From positions 1 through 55,664 of the forward strand of contig JAFEFZ010000077.1 in NCBI GenBank assembly GCA_018240325.1: a stretch of 55,664 nucleotides of DNA. Direction: 5' to 3'. Shown piece by piece: positions 17,298 to 26,371 of this stretch. This DNA is from Pseudomonadota bacterium. Lineage in GTDB: Bacteria; Pseudomonadota; Gammaproteobacteria; Burkholderiales; Burkholderiaceae_C. The first letter of the stretch is position 1; every line of letters starts with the position of its first letter. The position numbers and the translations under genes are program-made. Under the pieces are notes generated by a model. That model made no database searches, was not told the DNA's origin, and saw nothing but the letters and a program-made list of their open reading frames with translations.

Positions 17298-18746
17298 ATG
17301 GAGACCCCAGCGAGGCCCGCAGCGGCCGATGGCGACGACGCGGCGTCGTCGATCCTGTCGCTGTACGCAAAGCAGAACAAGATCTACGCGCGCGCGGTCA
17401 GCGGCTGGTTCGCGGGCTGGCGCTGGGCCTTCGTGTGGCTGACGCAGCTGGTGTTCTACGGGCTGCCGTGGCTGCAGTGGAACGGGCGCCAGGCGGTGCT
17501 GTTCGACCTGGGCGCGCGGCGCTTCTACATCTTCGGCCTGGTCCTGTACCCGCAGGACTTCATCTTCCTGGCCGCGCTGCTGATCATCTCGGCCTATTCG
17601 CTGTTCCTGTTCACCGCGGTCGCCGGGCGGCTGTGGTGCGGCTTTGCCTGCCCGCAGACGGTCTACACCGAGATCTTCATGTGGGTCGAGAAGAAGATCG
17701 AGGGCGACCGCGTCGCGCGCATGCGGCTGGACAAGGCGCCCTGGTCCTTCGACAAGGCCTGGCGCGTCACGAGCAAGCAGTTGGTGTGGATCGCGATCGC
17801 GCTGTGGACCGGCTTCACCTTCGTCGGCTACTTCACGCCGATCAAGGTGCTCGCCGCCGGCGTGGCCGGCATGGGCCTGGGGCCGTGGGAGACCTTCTGG
17901 ATCCTGTTCTACGGGCTGGCCACCTACGGCAACGCCGGTTTCCTGCGCGAGCAGGTGTGCAAGTACATGTGCCCGTACGCGCGCTTCCAGGGCGTGATGT
18001 TCGACCCCGACACGCTGATCATCACCTACGACCCGCAGCGCGGCGAGCCGCGTGGCTCGCGCTCGCGCAAGGCCGACCGCGCGGCGATCGGCAAGGGCGA
18101 CTGCATCGATTGCCAGCTGTGCGTGCAGGTCTGCCCGACCGGCATCGACATCCGCAAGGGCCTGCAGTACGAGTGCATCGGCTGCGCCGCGTGCATCGAC
18201 GTGTGCAACGGCGTGATGGACAAGATGGAGTACCCGCGCGGGCTGATCCGCTACGACACCGAGAACAGCCTCGCGCAGAACCTGAGCCGCGGCCAGGTCT
18301 GGCGGCGCGTGCTGCGGCCGCGGGTGATCATCTATTCGGTCATCCTGCTGGGCTTGGCGACCGCGTTCGTCGCCGGGCTGGCGATGCGCAGCCCGGTGCG
18401 GCTGGACGTCGTGCGCGACCGCGCGACCCTGGCGCAGGTCGTCGAGCACGGCGTCGTGGAGAACATCTACCGCCTGCACGTGATGAACGCGACCGAGTCG
18501 CCGCAGCGCTATCGCCTGTCGGTGCAGGGCCTGCCCGGCATCGTGCTGCAGGCACCGGAATCGATCGAGGTCGCGCCGGCCGAGGCACGCTGGGTGACGG
18601 TCGCGGCGCGGGTGCCGCCCGAGACGGCCGAGCGTGCCGGGCCGGGGGTGCACGCGGTCGAGTTCGTGGCGGAGCAGTTGCCCGGCAGCGGCGAGGCGCG
18701 CGCCGCGCGGGTCGCGTCCGAGTCGACGTTCATCGTGCCCCGCTGA
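17298..18746 (+). CDS. ccoG: cbb3 oxidase accessory protein CcoG (ferredoxin-like, FixG)
   Basis: CcoG is a membrane protein with two 4Fe-4S sites, thought to reduce Cu(II) for cbb3 assembly. The 482-residue protein has several helices in the first 230 residues, the segment CGFACPQTVYTEIFMWVE, and ferredoxin motifs CIDCQLCVQVCP (about residues 269-280) and CIGCAACIDVCN (about 294-305). A C-terminal Ig-like periplasmic FixG domain follows. It lies at the end of the structural operon, as is standard. Confidence 0.97.
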   Translation: METPARPAAADGDDAASSILSLYAKQNKIYARAVSGWFAGWRWAFVWLTQLVFYGLPWLQWNGRQAVLFDLGARRFYIFGLVLYPQDFIFLAALLIISAYSLFLFTAVAGRLWCGFACPQTVYTEIFMWVEKKIEGDRVARMRLDKAPWSFDKAWRVTSKQLVWIAIALWTGFTFVGYFTPIKVLAAGVAGMGLGPWETFWILFYGLATYGNAGFLREQVCKYMCPYARFQGVMFDPDTLIITYDPQRGEPRGSRSRKADRAAIGKGDCIDCQLCVQVCPTGIDIRKGLQYECIGCAACIDVCNGVMDKMEYPRGLIRYDTENSLAQNLSRGQVWRRVLRPRVIIYSVILLGLATAFVAGLAMRSPVRLDVVRDRATLAQVVEHGVVENIYRLHVMNATESPQRYRLSVQGLPGIVLQAPESIEVAPAEARWVTVAARVPPETAERAGPGVHAVEFVAEQLPGSGEARAARVASESTFIVPR

Positions 18747-18773
18747 AGCAAGTCCCGTTCGGGCAGGTACCGC

Positions 18774-19037
18774 ATGACGACCAGAAGACCACAGCGTCCA
18801 GTCCCTGATGCGGCGGCGGCTCCGCCGTGGTGGCGCGTCGGGATGGTCTGGCTGATCATCGGCGGGCCGCTGGCGGTGGTGATCGCCGGGCTGATCACGG
18901 CGGCGATCGCCGCAGCCGGCGCCGACGACGTGCTCAGCGACGAAGAGAAGCGCGCCGCGAGCGGCGTGAGCGCGGCGCAGCGGCCGGCACTCGAAGGGCG
19001 CAACCACGCCGCGATGCCCAAGCCGGCAGACCGGTGA
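18774..19037 (+). CDS. FixH-like small membrane protein of the cbb3 cluster
   Basis: An 87-residue protein with one membrane helix (MVWLIIGGPLAVVIAGLITA) preceded by PPWWRVG and followed by a charged tail ending in RNHAAMPKPADR. It resembles the short FixH-like proteins that follow ccoG in Burkholderiales. It is much shorter than rhizobial FixH and lacks its periplasmic domain, so any role in cbb3 assembly is inferred from position and the Trp/Gly-rich N-terminus. Confidence 0.75.
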   Translation: MTTRRPQRPVPDAAAAPPWWRVGMVWLIIGGPLAVVIAGLITAAIAAAGADDVLSDEEKRAASGVSAAQRPALEGRNHAAMPKPADR

Positions 19038-19052
19038 CGACGCGGGCACAGG

Positions 19053-19328
19053 ATGAGCGGTTTGTCGCGCGCGCAGCAGGCCATCAGCGTGCTGTGGGCC
19101 GCCTTCCTCACGGCCGGCGTACTCGAGATCATCGTGTTCACGCTCGTCGACCCGGGCGACCTGCGCTGGTTCGGCGATGAGCCGGTCGGCCTCGAGCCGC
19201 GCGCCGTCTACACGCTCGCCTTCCTCGTGTTCTGGGTGGTGTCGGCCCTTGGAGCGGCTCTGGCGCTGCTGCTGTGCAGCCCCTCGGGGCGCAGCCGGCG
19301 CGCGGCCGACGGCAGCGCGCACTCCTGA
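19053..19328 (+). CDS. Hypothetical two-helix membrane protein in the cbb3 cluster
   Basis: A 91-residue protein with two predicted membrane helices (about residues 10-32 and 48-72) separated by an acidic loop LVDPGDLRWFGDEP. Similar small proteins of unknown function commonly follow ccoG in Burkholderiales. The gap to the preceding FixH-like gene is 15 bases, so co-transcription is likely. No catalytic motif is visible. Confidence 0.8.
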   Translation: MSGLSRAQQAISVLWAAFLTAGVLEIIVFTLVDPGDLRWFGDEPVGLEPRAVYTLAFLVFWVVSALGAALALLLCSPSGRSRRAADGSAHS

Positions 19329-19358
19329 GCGGCGGCGGGCGGCCGCCATCGCGGATCG

Positions 19359-20066
19359 ATGGACCTGGCGCTGTTCCTGAGCGCGCTGATGCTCGGCGCG
19401 GCCGGTGTGCCGCACTGCGCGGCCATGTGCGCACCGGCCAGCGGCGCGTGGCTGCGCGCCTGCGGCCGACAGGCGCCGCGAGCATCGAACTGGGCGTTCC
19501 ACGCCGCACGCGTCGCGAGCTACGCGGCGGCAGGCGCGGTCGCCGCGTCCAGCGTCGGCGTGCTCGGGCGGCTCGGACAGGCCGCGCCGGTGCTTCGGCC
19601 GCTGTGGGTGCTGTTGCACCTGGCGGCGCTCGGCCTCGGGTTGTGGCTGCTCTGGAAGGGGCATCAGCCGGCCTGGCTGGAAAACCTCGGCCGCGGCGGC
19701 GGGCGGTTCGCGCCGCGTCCCGGCCGCGCCGGCCGGCACTGGATCCGCGGGCCGGTTCGCGCCGCTGCTGCCGGTGGATTGTGGGTCGCCTGGCCTTGCG
19801 GGCTGCTGCAATCGGCGCTGCTGGTCGCGGCCATGGCCAACACGGCCTGGGGCGGTGCGGCGGCGATGGCCGGATTCGCGACCGTCAGCGCTGCCGGCCT
19901 GAGCCTGGCACCCTGGGCATTCGGCCGACTGGTGGCCCCGGGCGGTGCCGGCGCCCGCGCCGGCCTGTGGGCGACGCGCTCGGCAGGCGCGGTGCTCGCC
20001 GCCGCCTCTGCCTGGGCGATCGGGCAGGATGCGATGCGCCGCGTGATCGCCTACTGCTTCGGCTGA
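19359..20066 (+). CDS. Sulfite exporter TauE/SafE family protein
   Basis: A 235-residue, roughly six-helix membrane protein of the SafE/UreH-like group that is often encoded with cbb3 genes and linked to copper or metal handling in oxidase assembly. The N-terminus LGAAGVPHCAAMCAPASGAW retains the paired H-C-x-x-M-C metal-ligand-like pattern of this group, and AWPCGLLQSALL, a second family motif, lies near residue 145. The transported substrate is unknown; the TauE/SafE name reflects the fold only. It closes the cbb3 locus. Confidence 0.85.
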   Translation: MDLALFLSALMLGAAGVPHCAAMCAPASGAWLRACGRQAPRASNWAFHAARVASYAAAGAVAASSVGVLGRLGQAAPVLRPLWVLLHLAALGLGLWLLWKGHQPAWLENLGRGGGRFAPRPGRAGRHWIRGPVRAAAAGGLWVAWPCGLLQSALLVAAMANTAWGGAAAMAGFATVSAAGLSLAPWAFGRLVAPGGAGARAGLWATRSAGAVLAAASAWAIGQDAMRRVIAYCFG

Positions 20067-20163
20067 CGGTGGGCGCCTGCAGGCCCGCGCGCGCTTGCCG
20101 CGGCGCGGCCGGCTGCGCCGGCATGCGGGTTCCCCCAGGGGGGGGCAGCGGCTGCGGGCTACC

Positions 20164-20169
20164 TACAAT
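20164..20169 (+). promoter_or_regulatory. Probable -10 element of the glt operon
   Basis: TACAAT lies 38 bases before the gltI start in a 140-base gap that separates the cbb3 locus from gltIJKL. No strong -35 hexamer is visible. Confidence 0.4.
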
Positions 20170-20206
20170 GCCCCGACATCCCATCGATTCCGCAGGAGAA
20201 CACGAG

Positions 20207-21106
20207 ATGCACAAGTCGCTCATCGCCCTGGCCCTGGCTGCTTTCGCCGTCGGCGCCCAGGCCCAGGCCAACGACACGCTGAAGAAGATCAAGGATTCGG
20301 GCACCGCCACGATGGGCGTGCGCGAGTCCTCGGGTGCGCTGTCGTACACGCTCGGCGACGGCAAGTACGTGGGCTTCCACGTCGAGTTGTGCCAGCGCGT
20401 GCTGGGCGACATCCAGAAGCAGCTCGGCATGCCCAAGCTCGACATCAAGTACGTCGCCGTCACGTCGCAGAACCGGATCCCGCTGGTCGCCAACGGCACG
20501 GTGGACATCGAGTGCGGCTCGACGACCAACAACCTCGCGCGCCAGAAGGACGTGGCCTTCGCGGTGACCACCTTCGTCGAGGAGGTGCGCATCGCGGTCA
20601 AGGCCAATTCGGGCATCACGTCGATCGCCCAGCTCAACGGCAAGACCGTCGCCACGACCACCGGCACCACCTCGGTGCAGCACCTGCGCCGCCACGAGAA
20701 GGGCGCCGGCGTCAATTTCAACGAGGTCTTCGGCAAGGACCATGCCGACAGCTTCCTGCTGCTCGAATCGGGCCGCGCCGACGCCTTCGTGATGGACGCG
20801 TCGATCCTGGCCGGCAACATCAGCAAGGCCAAGAACCCGGCCGACTTCAAGATCGTCGGCGAGGTGATCTCGGTCGAGCCGATCGCGATCATGATCCGCA
20901 AGGACGACCCGGCCTTCAAGAAGGCGGTGGACGACAGCCTGAAGGCGATGATGAAGTCGGGCGAGATCGCCAAGATCTACGACAAGTGGTTCATGCAGCC
21001 GATCCCGCCGACCAACAGCAAGGTCGGCCTGCCCGCGTCCGAAGCCACCAAGAACGCCTGGGCCAACCCGAACGACAAGCCGCTCGAGGACTACGCGAAG
21101 AAGTGA
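20207..21106 (+). CDS. gltI: Glutamate/aspartate ABC transporter substrate-binding protein
   Basis: This periplasmic amino-acid-binding protein captures glutamate or aspartate for the GltJKL importer. It has a signal peptide of about 22 residues (MHKSLIALALAAFAVGAQAQ) and then a family 3 solute-binding fold with GVRESSGALSYTLGDGKYVG, DIECGSTTNNLARQKDVAFA and DAFVMDASILAG. The mature length (299 residues in all) fits. The start at 20207 follows AGGAGAAC. Genes for both permeases and the ATPase follow in order. Confidence 0.96.
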   Translation: MHKSLIALALAAFAVGAQAQANDTLKKIKDSGTATMGVRESSGALSYTLGDGKYVGFHVELCQRVLGDIQKQLGMPKLDIKYVAVTSQNRIPLVANGTVDIECGSTTNNLARQKDVAFAVTTFVEEVRIAVKANSGITSIAQLNGKTVATTTGTTSVQHLRRHEKGAGVNFNEVFGKDHADSFLLLESGRADAFVMDASILAGNISKAKNPADFKIVGEVISVEPIAIMIRKDDPAFKKAVDDSLKAMMKSGEIAKIYDKWFMQPIPPTNSKVGLPASEATKNAWANPNDKPLEDYAKK

Positions 21107-21165
21107 TCTGACCCGGCGCGCCCGCCGCGTGCGGGTGCGCTTTCGCGAGCACACCGGGAGGCCAC

Positions 21166-21909
21166 GTGGCGACCTTCGGCATCGACACCTTCTGCCGCGA
21201 GACGCTCGACAACGAGTGGGTCGCCAACTGCCTGAAATCGGCCGAGGGCGACACCACCTACCTGCACTGGCTGCTGCAGGCCTGGGGCTATACGGTGGCG
21301 CTGTCGGCGCTGGCGCTGGCGGTGGCGATGGCCGCCGGCATCCTGATGGGGATCCTGCGCACCACGCCGAACCGATGGCTGGTGCTGATCGGCGAAGTCT
21401 GGACCGAGCTGTTCCGGAACGTGCCGCTGATCGTGCAGCTGTTCCTGTGGTACTTCGTGGTGCCGGCGCTGGTGCCGCCGCTCAAGGCGCTGCCGGGCTT
21501 CGCGCTCGCGTTCATCGGCCTCGGGCTGTTCACCTCGGCGCGGATCTCCGAGCAGATCAAGGCCGGCATCCTGGCGCTGCCGCGCGGCCAGCGCCATGCG
21601 GGGCTGGCGATGGGCTTCACGCTGCCGCAGACCTACCGCTACGTGCTGCTGCCGATGGCCTTCCGCATCGTGATTCCGCCGCTGACCAGCGAGAGCATGA
21701 ACATCATCAAGAACTCGTCGGTGGCCTTCGCGGTCAGCGTGCCCGAGCTGACGATGTTCGCGCGCCAGGCCGGCGAGGAGACCTCGCAGCCGATCCTGAT
21801 GTTCATGGCGGTGACGGTGCTGTACTTCGTGTCGGCCTTCGTCGTCAACCGCGTCCTCAAGTGGGTCGAGGTGCGCGTGCGCGTGCCCGGCATGATCGGC
21901 GGCAAGTGA
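21166..21909 (+). CDS. gltJ: Glutamate/aspartate ABC transporter permease
   Basis: A 247-residue inner-membrane permease of the HisMQ type. Several helices are visible, together with the EAA-like cytoplasmic loop (LPRGQRHAGLAMGFTLPQTY) that contacts GltL and the phrase ELFRNVPLIVQLFLWYFVVP. The long N-terminal extension before the first helix (GIDTFCRETLDNEWV) is usual for GltJ. The start is GTG at 21166, preceded by GGGAGG. Confidence 0.96.
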   Translation: MATFGIDTFCRETLDNEWVANCLKSAEGDTTYLHWLLQAWGYTVALSALALAVAMAAGILMGILRTTPNRWLVLIGEVWTELFRNVPLIVQLFLWYFVVPALVPPLKALPGFALAFIGLGLFTSARISEQIKAGILALPRGQRHAGLAMGFTLPQTYRYVLLPMAFRIVIPPLTSESMNIIKNSSVAFAVSVPELTMFARQAGEETSQPILMFMAVTVLYFVSAFVVNRVLKWVEVRVRVPGMIGGK

Positions 21910-21925
21910 GGGCGGGGCAGCGGCC

Positions 21926-22591
21926 ATGAACGTCGACTTCTCCTTCTTCACCTGGGAGGTCTTCCGCGGCTTCGTGCTGCACGGGCTGATCTTCTCGGTC
22001 CAGCTGACGCTGGTCGCGATGGTCGGCGGCATCGCGCTGGGCACGGTGCTGGCGCTGATGCGGCTGTCGGGCAGGCGCTGGCTCGAACTGCCGGCGACGG
22101 TCTACGTCGACCTGCTGCGCTCGATCCCGCTGGTGATGGTGATCATGTGGTTCTTCCTGCTGATCCCCTTCCTGATCGGCCGGCCGATCGGCGCCGAGGT
22201 CTCGGCCGTCGTCACCTTCACGCTGTTCGAGGCGGCCTACTACTCCGAGATCATGCGCGCCGGCATCCAGAGCGTGCCCAAGGGGCAGGTCTACGCCGGC
22301 TACGCGCTGGGCATGAGCTACCGCCAGATGACGCAGCTGGTCGTGCTGCCGCAGGCCTTCCGCAACATGCTGCCGGTGCTGCTGACGCAGACCATCATCC
22401 TGTTCCAGGACACCTCGCTGGTGTACGCGATCGGCGCCTACGACCTGCTCAAGGGCTTCGAGGTCGCCGGCAAGAACTTCAACCGGCCGGTGGAGACCTA
22501 CCTCATCGCCGCGCTCGTCTATCTCGCGATCTGCTTCTCGCTGTCGTACGCGGTGCGGCGGCTGCAGCAGAAGATCCAGATCATCCGCTGA
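21926..22591 (+). CDS. gltK: Glutamate/aspartate ABC transporter permease
   Basis: The second permease of the heterodimeric membrane channel, 221 residues long. It has [20 protein letters not shown], the coupling loop around [19 protein letters not shown], and [19 protein letters not shown], which are standard for GltK. It follows gltJ after 16 bases. Confidence 0.96.
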   Translation: MNVDFSFFTWEVFRGFVLHGLIFSVQLTLVAMVGGIALGTVLALMRLSGRRWLELPATVYVDLLRSIPLVMVIMWFFLLIPFLIGRPIGAEVSAVVTFTLFEAAYYSEIMRAGIQSVPKGQVYAGYALGMSYRQMTQLVVLPQAFRNMLPVLLTQTIILFQDTSLVYAIGAYDLLKGFEVAGKNFNRPVETYLIAALVYLAICFSLSYAVRRLQQKIQIIR

Positions 22592-22613
22592 AGCCGGCGC
22601 AGGAGCCCGATCC

Positions 22614-23348
22614 GTGATCGACATCAAGAACGTGTCCAAGTGGTACGGCAGCTTCCAGGTGCTGACCGATTGCACGACGACGATCCGCAAGGGCGAGGTG
22701 GTGGTCGTGTGCGGCCCCTCGGGCAGCGGCAAGTCCACGCTGATCAAGACCGTCAACGCGCTCGAGCCCTTCCAGAAGGGCGACATCGTCGTCGACGGCA
22801 TCAGCCTGACCGACCCGAAGACCGACCTGCCCAAGCTGCGCAGCCGTGTGGGCATGGTGTTCCAGCACTTCGAACTGTTCCCGCACCTGTCGGTGACCGC
22901 GAACCTGACGATCGCGCAGATCAAGGTGCTGGGCCGCAGCGCCGACGACGCGAAGCAGCGCGGGCTGAAGATGCTCGACCGCGTCGGCCTGATCGCGCAC
23001 AAGGACAAGTTCCCCGGCCAGCTCTCCGGTGGTCAGCAGCAGCGCGTGGCGATCGCGCGCGCGCTGAGCATGGACCCGATCGTGATGCTGTTCGACGAGC
23101 CCACCTCGGCGCTCGATCCGGAGATGGTCGGCGAGGTGCTCGACGTGATGATCCAGCTCGCGCACGAGGGCATGACGATGATGTGCGTGACGCACGAGAT
23201 GGGCTTCGCGCGCAAGGTCAGCCACCGCGTGATCTTCATGGACCAGGGCCGGATCGTCGAGGATTGCACCCGCGACGAGTTCTTCGGCGATCCCGACGCG
23301 CGCTCGCCGCGGGCCAAGGATTTCCTGTCGAAGATCCTGCAGCACTGA
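22614..23348 (+). CDS. gltL: Glutamate/aspartate ABC transporter ATPase
   Basis: The nucleotide-binding subunit that powers GltIJKL uptake, 244 residues. Walker [10 protein letters not shown] is near residue 33, the Q-loop in [13 protein letters not shown], the signature LSGGQQQR near 136, and Walker [15 protein letters not shown] near 155, followed by the switch histidine in THEMGFARK. The start is GTG at 22614 after AGGAG. It is the last gene of the operon and converges with fnr after about 120 bases. Confidence 0.97.
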   Translation: MIDIKNVSKWYGSFQVLTDCTTTIRKGEVVVVCGPSGSGKSTLIKTVNALEPFQKGDIVVDGISLTDPKTDLPKLRSRVGMVFQHFELFPHLSVTANLTIAQIKVLGRSADDAKQRGLKMLDRVGLIAHKDKFPGQLSGGQQQRVAIARALSMDPIVMLFDEPTSALDPEMVGEVLDVMIQLAHEGMTMMCVTHEMGFARKVSHRVIFMDQGRIVEDCTRDEFFGDPDARSPRAKDFLSKILQH

Positions 23349-23469
23349 AGGCGCCGCCGGGCACGGGCCCGACTGTTGCCCCGATTTCTGTCGGCCCGGT
23401 TGCCGTACAGGCCCGGGCGCCGGCACACCCGGCGTGCAAGGCGGGCATGGGCGAAAGCCTCTCAGCCTC

Positions 23470-24210
23470 TCAGGCCGCGGCTGCGCTCACCAGCCGGCGC
23501 AGCGCCTGCGGGTCGAGCACGCTGATCTGCCGCTGGCGCACCTGCAGGATGCCGTCCTCCTGGAACTTCGAGAAGCAGCGGCTCACCGTCTCGAGCTTCA
23601 GCCCGAGGTAGGTGCCGATCTCCTCGCGCGTCATGCGCAGCACCAGCGCGGTGCCCGAGAAGCCGCGTGCCTCGAGGCGCTGCGTCAGGTTCAGCAGGAA
23701 GGCCGCCAGCCGCTCTTCGGCGCGCATGCTGCCCAGCAGCAGCATCACGCCGTGGTCGCGCACGATCTCGCGGCTCATGATCTTGTGGAAGTGGCGCTGC
23801 AACTCGGCGAATTCGCGCGACAGCGACTCCAACTGCTCGAAGGGGATCACGCAGACCTGCGAATCCTCGAGCGCCACCGCGTCGCAGCTGTGGCGCTCGG
23901 TGCTGATGCCGTCCAGCCCGAGCAGCTCGCCGGCCATCTGGAAGCCCGTGACCTGGTCGCGGCCGTCGTGCGACGACACCCGCGTCTTGAAGAACCCGGT
24001 GCGCACCGCATACACCGCGTCGAAGGGATCGCCGTTGCGGAACAGCAGCTCGCCGCGGCGCACCGAACGCCGCTGCGCGATCATCGCGTCCAGCCGCGGC
24101 ATGTCGGCCTCGGCGATGCCCACCGGCAGGCACAACTCGCGCAGATTGCAGCTGGCACACGCCACCTTCAGTTCGGCAGCGGTCGGCGGCGGGGGGGATG
24201 CGTGCTTCAT
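23470..24210 (-). CDS. fnr: FNR-type oxygen-sensing transcription regulator
   Basis: This 246-residue CRP/FNR regulator carries an oxygen-labile 4Fe-4S cluster. Ligand cysteines are visible as Cys18, Cys21 and Cys27 (CASCNLRELC) and Cys109 (RHSCDAVALE). A cyclic-nucleotide-like domain and a dimerisation helix follow. The C-terminal HTH has LGLKLETVSRCFSKFQ with the Glu, Ser and Arg that read TTGAT half-sites. It would activate genes for low-oxygen life when the cluster is intact. It is divergent from hemN, with an FNR-type box between the two. A weaker box overlaps its own start codon. Confidence 0.97.
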   Translation of the reverse strand: MKHASPPPPTAAELKVACASCNLRELCLPVGIAEADMPRLDAMIAQRRSVRRGELLFRNGDPFDAVYAVRTGFFKTRVSSHDGRDQVTGFQMAGELLGLDGISTERHSCDAVALEDSQVCVIPFEQLESLSREFAELQRHFHKIMSREIVRDHGVMLLLGSMRAEERLAAFLLNLTQRLEARGFSGTALVLRMTREEIGTYLGLKLETVSRCFSKFQEDGILQVRQRQISVLDPQALRRLVSAAAA

Positions 24211-24270
24211 GATCAAGCGCAAAGGCACGGGCCCTGCGGCTGAATTTTCGGTGGGCCGGCCGTCGGGCAC

Positions 24271-24284
24271 TTGCGCCAGGTCAA
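24271..24284. promoter_or_regulatory. FNR-type box between fnr and hemN
   Basis: TTGCG-CCAG-GTCAA matches the FNR consensus TTGAT-N4-ATCAA at seven of ten positions, with both TTG/CAA cores intact. Its centre is about 41 bases before the hemN start and 67 before the fnr start, so it could control either gene. The site is read from sequence; binding is inferred. Confidence 0.6.
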
Positions 24285-24318
24285 TTGTGACACCGCGGGC
24301 GTGGGGCACCATCGCCGG

Positions 24319-25740
24319 ATGTCTGCCGCCAAGCCAGCCCCCACAGCGGGGGCCGCTCCGGCGCTTGGCGAGGAGCTGCTGCGACGCTTCGATACGCCGG
24401 GGCCGCGCTACACCTCCTACCCCACCGCCGACCGGTTCGTCGAGGCCTTCGGCGCCGACGATGCCGTGCGTGCGCTCCAGCAGCGGGCCACGGGGCCGGG
24501 CATCGTCGCCGCGCTGCCGCTGTCGCTGTACCTGCACATCCCGTTCTGCGAATCGGTGTGCTACTACTGCGCGTGCAACAAGATCATCACGCGCCACCAC
24601 GAGCGCGCCGCACCGTACCTCGATGCGCTCGAGGCCGAGATCGGTCTGGTGGTGCAGCACCTGGGCCGCGGCCAGCCGGTCAGCCAGCTGCACTTCGGCG
24701 GCGGCTCGCCGACCTTCCTGTCGGACGACGAGATCGCGCGCGTGATGGCGGCGCTGCATGCGGCCTTCGCCGTCGGCAGCGGCGTCGAGGCGTCGATCGA
24801 AGTCGATCCGCGCACCGTCACGCCCGAGCGGCTCGAATTCCTGCGGCGCGCAGGCTTCAACCGCATCAGCTTCGGCGTGCAGGATTTCGACCCGCAGGTG
24901 CAGCAGGCGGTGCACCGGGTGCAGCCCTTCGACAGCGTGCGCGACCTGATGCACGCGGCGCGCCGGCTCGGTTTCCAGTCGATCAACGCCGACCTGATCT
25001 ACGGCCTGCCGCGCCAGACGCCCGAGAGCTTCGCGCGCACGGTGCAGCAGATCGGCGAACTGCGCCCCGACCGGATCGCGCTGTACGCCTACGCGCACCT
25101 GCCGCAGCGCTTCAAGCCGCAGCGGCGCATCCACGCGGCCGATCTGCCGGCGGCCGGGCAGCGGGTCACGATGCTGGGCGGCGCGATCGCCGGCTTCCTG
25201 GCGCGCGGCTACACCTACATCGGCATGGACCACTTCGCGCTGCCCGACGACCCGCTCGCGGCGGCCAAGCGGCAGGGCCGGCTGCACCGCAACTTCCAGG
25301 GCTACAGCACCCATCCCGACTGCGACCTGGTCGGCCTGGGCGTGTCGGCGATCGGCCGCGTCGGCCCGACCTACTACCAGAACGCGAAGACGCTGCCCGA
25401 GTACTACGACGCGCTGCGCCAGGGCGGGTTGCCGGTGCAGCGCGGCATCGCGCTGAACCGCGACGACCTGCTGCGCCGCGCGGTGATCATGGCGCTGATG
25501 TGCCAGGGGCGCCTGGAGTTCGAGTCGATCGAACTGGCGCACCTGATCCGGATGGACGAGTACTTCGCCGCCGAGCTGCAGCAGCTGCGGCCGATGGCCG
25601 AAGCGGGGCTGCTCGAGCTCGAGCCGCGCGCGATCCAGGTCAGCCCCACCGGCTGGTACGTGGTGCGCGCGATCGCGATGGTGTTCGACCGCCACCTGCA
25701 CAGCGACCGGCAGCGCGAGCGCTTCTCGCGGATCATCTGA
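24319..25740 (+). CDS. hemN: Oxygen-independent coproporphyrinogen III oxidase
   Basis: This radical-SAM enzyme decarboxylates coproporphyrinogen III to protoporphyrinogen IX without oxygen, supplying haem under anaerobic or microaerobic conditions. The 473-residue protein has the cluster motif CESVCYYC (Cys77, Cys81, Cys84) after LYLHIPFC, the SAM region HFGGGSPTFL, and SIEVDPRTVT. The N-terminal RYTSYPTADRF is diagnostic of true HemN rather than HemW. The start chosen is ATG 24319; a TTG further upstream falls inside the FNR box. Haem supply links it to the cbb3 locus. Confidence 0.97.
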   Translation: MSAAKPAPTAGAAPALGEELLRRFDTPGPRYTSYPTADRFVEAFGADDAVRALQQRATGPGIVAALPLSLYLHIPFCESVCYYCACNKIITRHHERAAPYLDALEAEIGLVVQHLGRGQPVSQLHFGGGSPTFLSDDEIARVMAALHAAFAVGSGVEASIEVDPRTVTPERLEFLRRAGFNRISFGVQDFDPQVQQAVHRVQPFDSVRDLMHAARRLGFQSINADLIYGLPRQTPESFARTVQQIGELRPDRIALYAYAHLPQRFKPQRRIHAADLPAAGQRVTMLGGAIAGFLARGYTYIGMDHFALPDDPLAAAKRQGRLHRNFQGYSTHPDCDLVGLGVSAIGRVGPTYYQNAKTLPEYYDALRQGGLPVQRGIALNRDDLLRRAVIMALMCQGRLEFESIELAHLIRMDEYFAAELQQLRPMAEAGLLELEPRAIQVSPTGWYVVRAIAMVFDRHLHSDRQRERFSRII

Positions 25741-26371
25741 GCGCCGGTTTGCGCGCCACCAGGCCGATCAGCGCCGAGCGGCCGTGGTGGCCGCTGCCTT
25801 CGTGGATCTCGGCGTCGTATTCGCGCAGCTCGGCGATCTCGAGCGCGGCAAAGCCTTCGCGCAGCAACGCCGCGGTGTACAGGTGCGACGCGATCGGCGG
25901 CCCGCCGGTGCGGTACTCGAGCTGCCGCGGCGTGTAGCCCTGCAGCACCAGCGTGCCGCCCGGCGCGAGCGCGTCGACGATGCGCGCGAACAGCCGCTCG
26001 CGCAGCGCCGGGTCGGCGAACTGGATGAAGATCGCGGCCACGCCGTCCAGCGTGCCCCGCGGCCACGCATAGCCGTCGCAATCGGCATGCCGGAAGTCCA
26101 CCGCGACGCCGCGTGCCGCGGCCAGGCGCCGTGCCTTGGCCAGGCCGACCTCGGCGATGTCGAAGGCCGACACCCGCAGCCCGCGGCCGGCCAGCCACAC
26201 GCTGTTGCGGCCTTCGCCGTCGGCCACGCACAGCACCCGCTGCCCCGGCGCCCACACGCCGGCGTGCTCGCGCAGCCAGGTATTGGGCTCGGTGCCGAAC
26301 AGGTAGTCGTCGCCGGCGAAGCGCTGGTTCCAGGTGCCGGCCGGGTCGCTGAAGTCGGGTTCGGGGCTCAT
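25733..26371 (-). CDS. Class I SAM-dependent methyltransferase (TehB/thiopurine-type)
   Basis: This 212-residue Rossmann-fold methyltransferase begins EPDFSDPAGTWNQRFAGDDY, resembling the YLFG-TEPN group of small detoxifying methyltransferases. Motif I is VLCVADGEGRNSVWLAGRG near residue 47, with an acidic residue in FDIAEVG. The product-side phrase HEGSGHHGRSALIGLVARK ends the protein. The methylated substrate is unknown; relatives act on tellurite, thiols or small metabolites. It overlaps the DUF1810 gene by four bases and converges on the hemN end with an eight-base overlap. Confidence 0.88.
   Translation of the reverse strand: MSPEPDFSDPAGTWNQRFAGDDYLFGTEPNTWLREHAGVWAPGQRVLCVADGEGRNSVWLAGRGLRVSAFDIAEVGLAKARRLAAARGVAVDFRHADCDGYAWPRGTLDGVAAIFIQFADPALRERLFARIVDALAPGGTLVLQGYTPRQLEYRTGGPPIASHLYTAALLREGFAALEIAELREYDAEIHEGSGHHGRSALIGLVARKPALR

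Noticed and set aside
17172-19811. An 879-residue antisense frame across ccoG and neighbours
   Set aside because: The sense strand holds ccoP, ccoG and the FixH-like gene with clear motifs; the antisense product has no recognisable domain.
19359-20066. Urease accessory protein UreH
   Set aside because: The fold family is shared, but no urease genes are present and the context is cbb3 oxidase assembly.
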